Assembly: GCA_016758965.1 (NCBI GenBank)
Contig: JAEPRB010000138.1
Coordinates: 1 to 64,000 of the forward strand
Direction of reading: 5' to 3'
Length of the DNA: 64,000 bases
Source: Circinella minor
Taxonomy: Eukaryota > Mucoromycota > Mucoromycetes > Mucorales > Lichtheimiaceae
This document shows, piece by piece, positions 1 to 10,807 of the stretch; position 1 is the first letter of the stretch; each line of letters opens with the position of its first letter. The notes beneath the pieces were generated by a model that was given only the letters and a program-made list of their open reading frames with translations, searched no databases and was not told the DNA's origin. Both the position numbers and the translations under genes were made by a program.

Positions 1-3000
1 CCAAGAACAATGTTGCTCAAACCACTACCCAAGTCCAAGCTGTTGCTGTTCAAGCTGTAGCTACTGGTAGTGCCACTGCCGTTTCTGTTCATGAACAATT
101 GTCTGGTATTACCAAGGCTACTCACACCCAAATTGAGACTGCTTTGGATAATTGCCAAGTCGATGTTGAAATTGTAGTTGAAGAAAAGGTATGTAATCTA
201 AATATCTGAAGCAAAAATAAGTATTAGTATAGTTTTATTTTTTATCGTTTTTTAATTGTTGTTGCTGTTTGAATATTTACGTTAGGCTGAAAAGAAGAGT
301 CAGGAAAATATTAAGGATATTGAAATTGAAAGTAAAGAAGAACAGGATAATAGTAAAAAGATTGTCACTGGTGCGATTGTTAGTGTTGGTGGCGTTGAAT
401 ATGCAAAGCTTGCTATCCAATCGTGGTTTAACAAGTTGATGTTAGACGTTTCTGAATGTGCAGCCGTGGGTGGTACCGAAGAAGAAGTTGAAGCTATTGT
501 ATCTGATGCCACCGAGTCTATTGAAGATACTATTGACGATATAGCTGATGAAATCAAGGTATCATCATCAGTTGCTGCTTCTGTGGATAAAATTAATGCT
601 ACTCTCGAATGGGCAAAGGGCATGGTGATCCAAGGATCTCATCAAGTTGAAGCTATCGGCGTTCAAGCTATTGCTTCTGGCCATGCTAGCATTGGCAGTA
701 TCCGTGAACAAATGGCACCTTTGATTCATGCTAACACTACCCAGATTGAAACGGCATTAAGCAGTTGTGACGTAGCCATTACTATTAATGTTGATCATAT
801 TGAAAAGGTACTTGCTTTTTTTTAAAAAAAAATATAAAAAATAATCTAACAAGAGAAACTGTTACTAACTATTGAATATGTCAATAATAGATAGGAAGAA
901 CGGAACATGCTGTCACGTATTCGACTGGAGAGCCGATCTACAAGAAGATTGATGAAAAGACCGTTACAAAGGTGAAGAAACCGGTACACAAAAAGCCTAC
1001 CTTGTCGACTGGTGAAGCAGCTGAAATTATTGCTGGCAGCGTCATTAGTGTTGGTGCAGTTGGTTATCTTAAATCCACCATCACGGCATGGTGTGATAAA
1101 CTTACAAATGTTGTTGCCAAACGTGCTGAGCAAGGTGGTGATAACGCCTCATCTGATATTGAAGCTATCATTGCTAAGGCAAATGCCGAGATTGATGTTG
1201 AATTTTCCACAGTGATCACAAAGTCCGCTAAAACTGATAATGAGTCCGCTATTAAACTGAAGGAAACAATTGAGTCGACCAGAACTACTCTTACTCAACT
1301 TACTACTCACGTTCAAACTGTTGCTATTGAAGCTATTGCCACTGGTAATTTGGACTCAGTTGTGATACAAGACAAATTGACTGGTATTGTCAAATCCGCT
1401 ACAATTGAGGTTGGCACAGTTTTAGATAAGTGTGACTCTAAGATAGACCTTAAGGTTGAGAAAAAGAAGGTAACATATTGTATTTCCTTATTCTTCTTAT
1501 TTTAACATCAAATACATATGTACTTATACGTAATTCATGCATAATTGTAGGCTTCTGACGTTAAACAAGCAATTGAAGCTGCAGGTCAAGTTACAGTTGG
1601 CGCTGTTGATTATGCGAAAGTTACTATTAGCTCATGGTACAACAAACTGATTGACGACATATCTTTGTGTACAACCAACGAAGAAGTCGAAGCAACAATT
1701 GCTAAATCTAATGCTATTGTAGAGGATGATCTTAAGGTCATCATTGAGAAGACCAAAAACTCTGATGCATCTACATCGATTTCCGACCAAATTGTATCTA
1801 CTACTGAGTGGGCCAAGAATGTTGTTCTCGAAGGTTCTAACCAAATCAAGATAATTGGCGTTGAAATTGTTGCTGGTTCTACTAGTGCGAAGGATAGTAT
1901 TGCAGAATTGATCGAATCAACTGAAAAGCAAATTGATATTGCTTACAGTAAATGTGATTCTTCTTTAATTATCGAAGTGGATCATACGAAGGTTTCTCCT
2001 GAACATGTTCATAAAGTGGTCAAGCACGACTCTAAGAAATCAAAGATCAAGAAGCACCAACAAAAGCCTATTAAGAATGCTAAAGATACTTGCAAGAAGA
2101 CTGAAAAGAAGGATGATCATCATCACACTGCCAAGGTTGGTGCTGGTGTAGTAGCCGGTGCCGTTGTTACTGTTGGTGTCGTTGGTTATGTCAAGTCTAC
2201 CATCAGCTCATGGTTCGATAAGCTTAATAAGGATGTTGCTGATCGTGTTGAAAAGTGGGTGCTGGTGTAGTAGCCGGTGCCGTTGTTACTGTTGGTGTCG
2301 TTGGTTATGTCAAGTCTACCATCAGCTCATGGTTCGATAAGCTTAATAAGGATGTTGCTGATCGTGTTGAAAAGGGCGGCGATAATGTCAATGCCGATAT
2401 CGAAGTTATTGTTTCTAAGGCTAAGACTGGAATCGACACTGAATTTGCTAGTGTCGTTACCAAGACCGATGAAGCTAAGGATAAGGTTTCTGCTGATAAG
2501 ATTAAGGAAACAATCGAATGGGCCAAGAACAATGTTGCTCAAACCACCACCCAAGTTCAAGCTGTTGCTGTTCAAGCTGTAGCTACTGGTAGTGCCACTG
2601 CCGTTTCTGTTCACGAACAATTGTCTAGTGTTACCAAGGCTACTCACACTCAAATTGAAACTGCTTTGGATAATTGCCAAGTCGATGTTGAAATTGAAGT
2701 TGAAGAAAAGGTATGTAATCTAAATATTTGAAGCAAAAATAAGTATTATTTTATCGTTTTTTTTAATTATTTTTTTTTATCTGTAGACTGAAAAGATCGT
2801 ATCTGAAACCAAGAAATCCGAAGAAACCGAAGAAAAGATTACCGAAGAAGCTGACAAGATTGTTAAGCATGATGACAAGAAGACTGAAAAGAAGGATGAT
2901 GATCATCATCACGCTGCCAAGGTCGGTGCTGGTGTAGTAGCCGGTGCTGTTGTTACTGTTGGTGTCGTTGGTTATGTCAAGTCTACCATCAGCTCATGGT

Positions 3001-6000
3001 TCGATAAGCTTAATAAGGATGTCGCTGATCGTGTTGAAAAGGGTGGCGATAATGTCAATGCCGATATCGAAGTTATTGTTTCTAAGGCTAAAACTGAAAT
3101 CGACACTAAATTTGCTAGTGTCGTTACCAAGACCGACGAAGCTAAGGATAAGGTTTCTGCTGATAAGATTAAGGAAACAATCGAATGGGCCAAGAACAAT
3201 GTTGCTCAAACCACTACCCAAGTCCAAGCTGTTGCTGTTCAAGCTGTAGCTACTGGTAGTGCCACTGCCGTTTCTGTTCATGAACAATTGTCTGGTATTA
3301 CCAAGGCTACTCACACTCAAATTGAAACTGCTTTGGATAATTGCCAAGTCGATGTTGAAATTGAAGTTGAAGAAAAGGTTAGTAATCTAAAAATTTTAAG
3401 CAAAAATAAGTATTATTTTATCGTTTTTTTTAATTATTTTTTTTTATCTGTAGACTGAAAAGATCGTATCTGAGACCAAGAAATCCGAAGAAACCGAAGA
3501 AAAGATTACCGAACAAGCTGACAAGATTGTTAAGCATGATGACAAGAAGACTGAAAAGAAGGATGATCATCATCATCACGCTGCCAAGGTCGGTGCTGGT
3601 GTAGTAGCCGGTGCTGTTGTTACTGTTGGTGTTGTTGGTTATGTTAAATCAGCCGTGCATTCGTGGTTCAACAAGCTTACTAAGGATATCGCTGAATGTG
3701 CCGAAAAGGGTGGGGATAACGTGAATGAAGACATTGAAGTTATTATTGCCGAGGCTACTGAAAATATAAATAGCGAATTCTCTCATATTGTGCACAAGAC
3801 TGACGGATCTCCCAACAAGGAATCTGCTGAAAAGCTCAAGGCTACTCTTGAGTGGGCTAATAGTATGGTTTCGCATAGCACTGTCCAAGTACATGCCGTT
3901 GCTGTTCAAGCTATTGCCGCCGGCAGAGCAAGTGCTGCCGATATTCATGAAGAATTGATCGCTGTAGCTGAATCAACAACTACTCAGATAGATACTGCTT
4001 TGGGTAGCTGCAAGACTGATTTGGTAATCGAAGTAGCGAAGAAGGTAACACATTGGCTTTTAACAAAATTTATTAAGAGTAACAATAAAGCTCGAAATGC
4101 TAATAATTCAAAAATTTATTAATATACTTAGAATGAAAAGCAAAAGTCTTCTGTTCAAAAACGAAAGAAGTCTGTTGATGTCACTGTTGGTGTAGTCGAC
4201 TACGTCAAGATTACTATCAATACCTGGTACAGGAAATTGGCAAATGATATTTCCTCTTGTAACACTAACGATGAAGTCGAGTCCACTATTATTAAGGCCA
4301 ATGCCTCTATTGAAGCTGATCTCCAAGCTGTAACTGAAAAGACTAAGAAATCCGATGCCTCTACATCAGTTTCCGAACAAATTGTATCTACTACTGAATG
4401 GGCCAAGGATGTTGCTCTCGAAGGATCCAACCAACTCAAAATAATTGGCGTTCAAATTGTTTCTGGTTCTACTAGTGCGAAAGATAACATTGCAGAATTG
4501 ATCGAATCAACTGAAAAGCAAATTGATGTTGCTTACGATAAATGTGATTCCTCGTTAACCATTGAAGTGGAACATACCAAGGTTTCTCCTGAACATGTTA
4601 CCAAGATTGTTAAGCATGATGCAAAGAAGGCTAAGGCCAAAAAAGACCAAAAGAAGGTAGCTATCAATTTTATTGATATAAAAATAACAAAATATGGACA
4701 TTTAAAAATTAAACAATAATTATAATAGGCCGAAAAGCAAAAGAAGCATGCGCGCAAGCCAAAGGATTCTGACCAAAAGAAGGAATGTAACAAACCCAGA
4801 TTCAAGGTAAAATTTAAATGAATATGTGATATATTGGATAGTGTATATTGGTTAGATACTCATTTATATTGTACTACGCATTTTAGGTTGACACTGATAA
4901 CAAGTCTGAGAATAAGCATGTTGAAAAGGTCACCGAAGGATCCATTGATATTTTGGCTATTATCCATGCTTGGTACACTCAATTAACTTTGGATGTTTCT
5001 ACTTATGCAAAGAAAGGAAGATCCAGTCAAGAAATTGAAAAGCTGGTTGCTGACCGCAAGACTGAAATTACTGAGAAGCTTCAAGTCGTTGAAGTTACAG
5101 TCACCGAAACCGTTAGTGACAAAACCAAGCTTGAAGGATTCAAGTCCATTATTCAATGGGCTCAAGACATGGTTATACAAGGAGCTTATCAAGTACAGGC
5201 TATTGGTGTCCAGTCCGCTGCTACTTCGTCCAGTGGAATTGAGCAAATGACAATTGCAACAACAGCTATTGAAGAACAAATTTCTATTGCTGTTCAGCCC
5301 TATACTGAAATTGTTTCTATGTATACCGAAAATATTAAAAAGGCTAAAAAGAACGAAGAAAAGGCTCCCAAGCATGATTACAAGAAGAAAGATAACAAGA
5401 CTCTCGAACACGTTATTGAAGGCTCGTTGGCTATTGGTGCTGCTGCCGGTGCTGTTGCTGCTATCGGTGCCGCTAAGAAAAAATCATCGGAAAAAAAGAC
5501 TACTACTAAGAAGGGTAAAGTTAAAATATTTGAATGCTAATATATTATTAAAAAAAGAGAAGTATATTAACTTTATTTTTTATTATTATTTTAGAAACTT
5601 CTGTTCAAACCATCTCACCTGCTGATCAAGTTGAAATTGCCAAGAAAACTGCAAAGGATACGCAAGACTGGTTCTACAAGCTTATTGTCGTCAGATTCAC
5701 TCATCTTCTTGAGTCTTCTGCTGATAGACTTTATGTGAACTCTGAAACTGAACATATCATCGGCAAAGCTGAGATTGAAGTCTCTGATAAAATTGGCGAG
5801 CTTCAACATGGCACTTCGAGTGTCCATTTAGAAGAATTCTTTGGTCATCTACGCACTACCTTCTCCGACCAACTAGCAACAATCAAGACCACTATTTTAG
5901 AAGGTCCCTGGCAAAACGCTTCTGAACAAGAGTCGGCACTTTATTCAATTGCAACAAGACTCAATGAACAAATTGCTGTACACGTAGCTGCTGTCGAGGC

Positions 6001-7891
6001 CGTTGTGGCTGAAGAAGAGCAAATTGTTGTTGGTGAAAACGATGTCGTAACTGAAATTAAAGAAGAGAGAACTACTATTATTGAAAGCGACAAGAAGACA
6101 GCGGTTGTTGCCAAGAAACAACCAATCCAATTTGTGGAAGTCGCCAAAATTGAGACAATTAAAACTGATGTAAATGGATGGTTTATACGTCTAATTGAGC
6201 GTATCAAGGCCTGTCGCAAGCAAAACGAGGGTGATGTATCTCTCCAAGTTACTACTATTATAACTGAAGCTCAAGGAGAATTGACTACTTTAATTAAATC
6301 AGCCAAATCAAGAGTTTCTACCGAGACTGATGTCGAATATAATGTTTCAGCTACTTTGGAAACAATCTATACAACCGCCATTTTACAAGCAAATATTTCC
6401 AAGAACATTGCTATGCATGGTGTTAATGTGGATTCTCAACTTAACAATGTAGTAATTGTTGCTAATAAACAAGTTGACAAGTTGCTTCAAGTGCATATTG
6501 TAAATGAAAAGACTGGTGAAAGCTCCTATGGTGCAGCTATTTTGGATAAGAAGGAAACAAAGGGAGAAATCCAAGCCCGTGTTCAAAAGGAAGTAACTCT
6601 TGCCATTCAAGATACCAAGACCAAGCTTTCTGGATGGCTTGACTTGCTTATCAAGAATATTCACACCTCTATTCAACGCGAAGGATGCGATGTCCCTACC
6701 GAAATTCAACACTTGCTTGAAGAAGCTAACCAGCAAGTTGACGATATTATTAAGACCGTCAAGGCTCAAATTGTATCTTCTGGTGATGAACAAATTCTTT
6801 TGCGTACTGATGCCACTGCTGCAGGCCATGTTGCTTATGCTCGCAACCAAGCACTTTATATAATTGATCAGATCAAGATTACTTTGTATTCTCAAACAGC
6901 TTCTCTTAAACAAGTTGTTGCTCGTATCGACTCAAACGATATCGCTACCGTGGACGAGCGTGTCTTTAACCGTATTGCTTTAATTAAAGACCGCCTTAAC
7001 CATTCGCTTGATCAAGCAGCTTCAGTTACTATTGCTGCTGCATTTGAAGGCAAGACTGTTTCTTGGGTTGAAACTACCGAGATGCCCGTATCTTTTGCTG
7101 GTGTTCGTGCTATTGCCTTTGATCTCGTCGGTACCATCACTGATTTCCATTCGTCTTTCGCTACTGCCTGGTCTGCTGTAATCAAAAACAAGAAGGCCGA
7201 AGCTCTCCACAAAATTAATGGTTTAGAGTTTTCCAATAAGTGGTACGCCTTGTTCCTTGAACGTAAGGGTACCAATGGTAAGCAGCAAGATCAAGTTCTT
7301 CTTCGTATCATTCTTATTGAATTACTTGCAAGCTACCAAATTAAGGAGGATGCATTCACTGCGGCCCAACTTGACAAACTGGTATTGGTCTGGCGACGCT
7401 CTTCGCTTTTCAAGGAAGTGACAGCTGGTATTAAACGAGTTAAGCACTTGAACCATGGTACTGTTACTGTTTCTTTCTCACAAGCATTCCAAACTCGTAC
7501 AATGATTGATCTTGCGCGCCATGGGTGTCTCTGCTGGCACGCTCAATTTGGTGCTGATATGGTCAGTGCTGAGTCGCCTGAAGCCTTTGTTAATAATGTC
7601 TCGGATCTCTTGGCTCTTGAAAATACAAAAGAGCTTGCCATCGTTTCTGCTGATCCCAATGTCCTTCGTGCTGCCAAATCTAGCGGTGCTCATACTGTTC
7701 TTATTCATCGTTCTGAACATACAAGTACCGAAGAATTTGACTTCGAGGTTGACGGAATTGATATGCTTGCTGAAAGTTTTGAAGCTATGATTGATCAAAA
7801 GGAAGCTCAAAAACAAGAATCCTCTACTACTGTGGGCGGACGCACATGGTTCCAACGCGTTGTTGATACAGCTTCTTCTGCTTTATATTAA
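1..7891 (+). CDS. Giant tandem-helical-repeat protein with C-terminal HAD-like domain (5' partial)
   Basis: I do not recognise the family. Exons inferred from frame continuity: 1-188, 286-807, 891-1469, 1551-2710, 2787-3377, 3454-4044, 4132-4656, 4729-4806, 4887-5514, 5595-7891; the gene starts upstream of the window. Leaving out a 119-bp duplication in exon 4, the exons give about 2345 codons in one frame. The protein is a string of ~130-residue units, eleven complete plus one partial. Each opens with a glycine/valine-rich stretch (for example VGAGVVAGAVVTVGVVGYVK), then a K-x-x-I-x-x-W-(F/Y)-x-K-L motif, then Ala/Glu/Lys-rich predicted helices and often a Lys/His-rich linker. The last ~260 residues (from about 7093) resemble a haloacid-dehalogenase fold, with FDLVGT as motif I and a degenerate motif near SADPNVLRAAKSSGA. 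Most introns are phase 0 at repeat borders. Localisation and function are unknown; a membrane or lipid-surface scaffold is conceivable from the hydrophobic segments. Confident as a gene, not as a function. Confidence 0.8.
2044..3453 (+). repeat. Two near-identical ~667-bp exon-plus-intron units
   Basis: Exon 4b with its intron (to 2786) and exon 5 with its intron (to 3453) repeat at a spacing of 667 bp with only scattered differences. The intron sequence is copied too, including its 3' pyrimidine tract and CTGTAG acceptor. The first 188 bases of the window are almost identical to 3190-3377, so at least one more copy of this type lies at the left edge. A second class of unit repeats at 1551-1990 and 4150-4590 (shared TSSSVSEQIV/STTEWAK-type segments), suggesting higher-order duplication. 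Confidence 0.85.
2139..2374 (+). repeat. 117-bp perfect tandem duplication inside exon 4, frame-breaking
   Basis: Bases 2139-2255 and 2258-2374 are identical and separated by two bases (TG), a net insertion of 119 bp relative to sister repeat units. 119 is not a multiple of three, so the upstream frame hits TAG at 2268-2270 and the downstream frame must be re-entered. No other unit shows this doubling. Either a real frameshift allele or an assembly artefact in a repetitive gene. A cryptic intron from GT at 2255 to AG at 2325 (71 nt) would also restore the frame. Confidence 0.85.
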
Positions 7892-8482
7892 AGAACTTAG
7901 TAACAAAAAAGAATTGAAAACAATGATGTACATCATAAAATGATGTTATTTCTAGTAGTACTTATAAACAATAAATAAATATTTATATTTTATTTTAAAA
8001 AACTTTTTGTTTCTTTTATTCAAATGCAATGTCGAAACTTAATTCGACTTAGAAGTATATTAACACCGGCGATTTTAAAACTGTGTTGCACCTTATTTTT
8101 TATGATTATCCACAAATCATATTCATTAATGAGCTCAAACTCAAAAGGCTTTCATTCTTTTTTTACAATAAGAATGTCACTTGCTTTTTATGAGAGAAAA
8201 GATAACGTAAACGAAATAAAGAAAGTGTTGATTTGGTCTTCTTGGATAGATTGTCCTTATGTCAAAACATCCAAAACGCAAATTAGCAATTTCCCAAAAA
8301 CAGCCAAATTTCGGAGAAATCCCCCTTTTTTTTTTCTTTTCCAGACTCTCGTAATTCGCGTGCCACGTCCGTTGGTCAACTTTTTGCAGTTTATTATACC
8401 TACCATCAGTATATTGAATCTCGTAGTCACTTTTTTTTTCCTTTCTTTTGCAACACAGCGATTCAAATATTGTAAACTCGCC
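7892..8482. other. Intergenic: repeat-gene 3' end and ERV41 promoter
   Basis: About 590 bases. An AATAAATAAATATTTATATTT stretch near 7970 is the likely cleavage/polyadenylation region of the upstream gene. An open frame runs through 8024-8482 into ERV41, but it is low-complexity, T-rich and has no homology-like content, so I treat it as 5' leader. Confidence 0.5.
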
Positions 8483-10239
8483 ATGGCTTTCAGTCAATGG
8501 ACACACAAAGTGGCACAGTTTGACGCATTCCCCAAAGTAGATGCAGATAATCAAGCTCGTAGCGAAAAAGGTGGATTACTCACAATTTTACTTGCATGTT
8601 TCCTTGCGTTGCTTTCTCTAAGCGAGTTTTCCGAGTATGTTCGAATCGAGGAAACTATATATTAGAAAATAAAGCTTCATCTCGAAAGAAAAAATATATA
8701 ATTAATAAAATGGGAAAACTAAAAGTAACTTTATGATAGATATCGTACAATACATAATGATTATCGATTTATAGTGGATCCAACAATAGAAACAAGCATA
8801 CAAATTAATATGGATTTAACCGTTGCTATGCCATGTCCAGGCAAGTTTCTACGGTAACAATATAATTTTATCACTATATACTAAATTTAGATACTTTATT
8901 TACAGTAATACTCGTCCATGTATATGATGCTTCAGGACAACGAATGCATTTAACTGAAAATTTACGTCTAGTACCGGTAAAAAAAATAGAATTAAAGTTT
9001 TAATTTCTATTGATATCAATCAATTTGTACTTGAAATTAATCTTTTTTCAATTTCTAGGCTCAATTTTCAACAAATCGTGCTGAACAAGAAAAGTAAGAA
9101 ACTGTTCTGTTTTTTATTTATTGTGGAATCCACTGATAAAAAAGAAAGGAATCTGTGATAATTGATATTTTGACAATTGGATAGAAAACAAGAACCAAGG
9201 TTTATGCAGGAGGTGATAAAAGCCGCAAGTGGCAAACCCTATGATGAGAATATTGCTGGTAAATATATCAATAAAGGTGATCAAAACTATTGATTGAAGA
9301 AGAAAGAAAAATAACTAGAATATATGTTTCTGTGTGTATTTAGTTGAGATGGGTGCATGTCGAGTGTTTGGATCAATCTATGCAAACAAGGTAGCGGCAA
9401 ATCTTCATATTACATCACTTGGTCATGGATACCGTAAGCAATAGTATTTATTATTGTTGTTAAATTAAGGTTATATGTCATCATTCTAAAACATCTTGAT
9501 TGATTTTTTTTTATTTACAGACAGCCATACGCATACTGACCATAAATGTAAGACATTAAACAAAAAAAAAACTTTAAAAACCGGGTAACTTACTGCTATT
9601 AATATTTTTTTATAGTATTAAATTTTACCCATCGAATCGACAAATTTTCGTTCGGTAAACAATATCCCGATCTTGTGAATCCACTTGATAAAAGCGTTGA
9701 AATTGCACAAGACCGTGAGTATAATAAAAACGTGGAATACTATATTAGACCTTTTTAGAAAAAAAAATAACGGATCTACAACTAATATGTTTACTTACGT
9801 ATCTAACTTTAATAGATTTCGAAGTATTTCAATATTTTATGTCAATTGTAAGTTTATCTTATAAACCATATATAAAAAAACGGGGGATACTAATAGACCA
9901 AGTTACGATTAGGTACCTACAACATATATTGATAGTGGAAAAGATATAATTTTGACGAATCAATATGCCGTGACAGATTCTCGTAAGGCTGTTCCTGAGG
10001 GCAAAGCCATTGGTACTGTACCTGGTATCTTTTTTAAATATGACATTGAGCCCATCTCGGTACAAATCACTGAAACTCGACAATCGTTTACTCACTTCTT
10101 GATCCGCTTATGTGGTATCATTGGTGGTTCGGTGGTGACGGTGGGCTTTATTTATCGCTCGATCAAATTTGTTCTCACAGGTGGGAAAGAGGATCCTAAT
10201 CTTTATGCACCAACACATAATATAATGCGCAGCGTATAG
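8483..10239 (+). CDS. ERV41: ERV41/ERGIC2-like ER-Golgi cargo receptor
   Basis: Ten exons: 8483-8634, 8740-8840, 8906-8976, 9059-9093, 9185-9258, 9344-9433, 9521-9547, 9616-9714, 9816-9847, 9913-10239, giving 335 aa. The N-terminus (FDAFPKV, then a hydrophobic segment LLTILLACFLALLSLSEF) and C-terminus (PGIFFKYDIEPISVQITE, then a second hydrophobic segment IRLCGIIGGSVVTVGFIY) match the Erv41/Erv46/ERGIC family, with a lumenal domain between two membrane spans. HRIDKFSFG and NPLDKS are also typical. In yeast the Erv41-Erv46 complex cycles in COPII/COPI vesicles and retrieves ER residents. I chose ATG 8483 because the conserved N-terminus begins right there, although the frame is open upstream. 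Intron 2 (8841-8905) must use a GC donor (GCAAGT), since only that restores AMPC-PV-ILVHVYDASGQR. Confidence 0.92.
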
Positions 10240-10807
10240 AAGAATGTAATTAAGGAGTACTTATGATCCACCACCACAAAATCAATATATTATTAATAAT
10301 GATAAAAAACGAAGAAGATGATTAAAAACTCATCATGAGTCATTGATGTTGTTGAATACGTGTTATTTTTTTTTAATTGTTGATATGGGAGTACGCATAT
10401 TTGTTGAAATGAGCACTTACTTACACGCCGAATAGCCGATTGTTATAGCCTCTTCATATGCCTCTTAGAAGGTTTACTAAGTGTAGCGTGAAAAGACGGG
10501 GAGGAGACGGTCAGTGTCATCAGTGTTTTGGACCACTAAAGATGTAAAGATTTACCCCGCGATAACAAAGCGCCGAATTCAAACGGAGAGAGAAACAGAT
10601 TTTTCTGTTATAAAAACGCTTTGATCTGTTAGAAATTAAATCTGCATTTTTTACCTTTCCTTTTTAACAGCTTGCAGCATTTGTAAGTTCGAATATCCAT
10701 CTTCCAATCCAGGAATCATTTTCTGCCCGTGTAGGTGCCTCCTTTAATTTTTTTTTTGGTATATATAAAAATAAAAAAAGAGTTTGTGTGTGTGTTGTGA
10801 GTGTATA
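10240..10807. promoter_or_regulatory. Intergenic / promoter of first MFS transporter
   Basis: About 570 bases without coding content. A TATATAAA box lies at 10762-10769, about 40 bases before the ATG at 10808, followed by a GT-rich leader (TGTGTGTGTTGTGAG). The ERV41 3' end shows AT-rich sequence but no unambiguous polyadenylation signal. Confidence 0.5.

Noticed and set aside
2305..3347. Long antisense open frames over the repeat gene (minus strand 2305-2680, 2972-3347)
   Set aside because: Mirror frames of a biased coding repeat; they duplicate with the unit and have no independent support.
2044..3453. CRISPR-like array
   Set aside because: The repeats are long protein-coding exon units with introns in a eukaryotic genome, not short repeats with spacers.
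8024..8482. In-frame upstream extension of ERV41 with earlier ATGs
   Set aside because: Low-complexity T-rich text without homology; the conserved N-terminus starts at ATG 8483.
8635..8774. A 5-nt microexon ATATC in ERV41 intron 1
   Set aside because: A simpler reading, acceptor at 8739 with the exon running on as EYRTIHNDYRFIVDP, matches the family better and needs no microexon.
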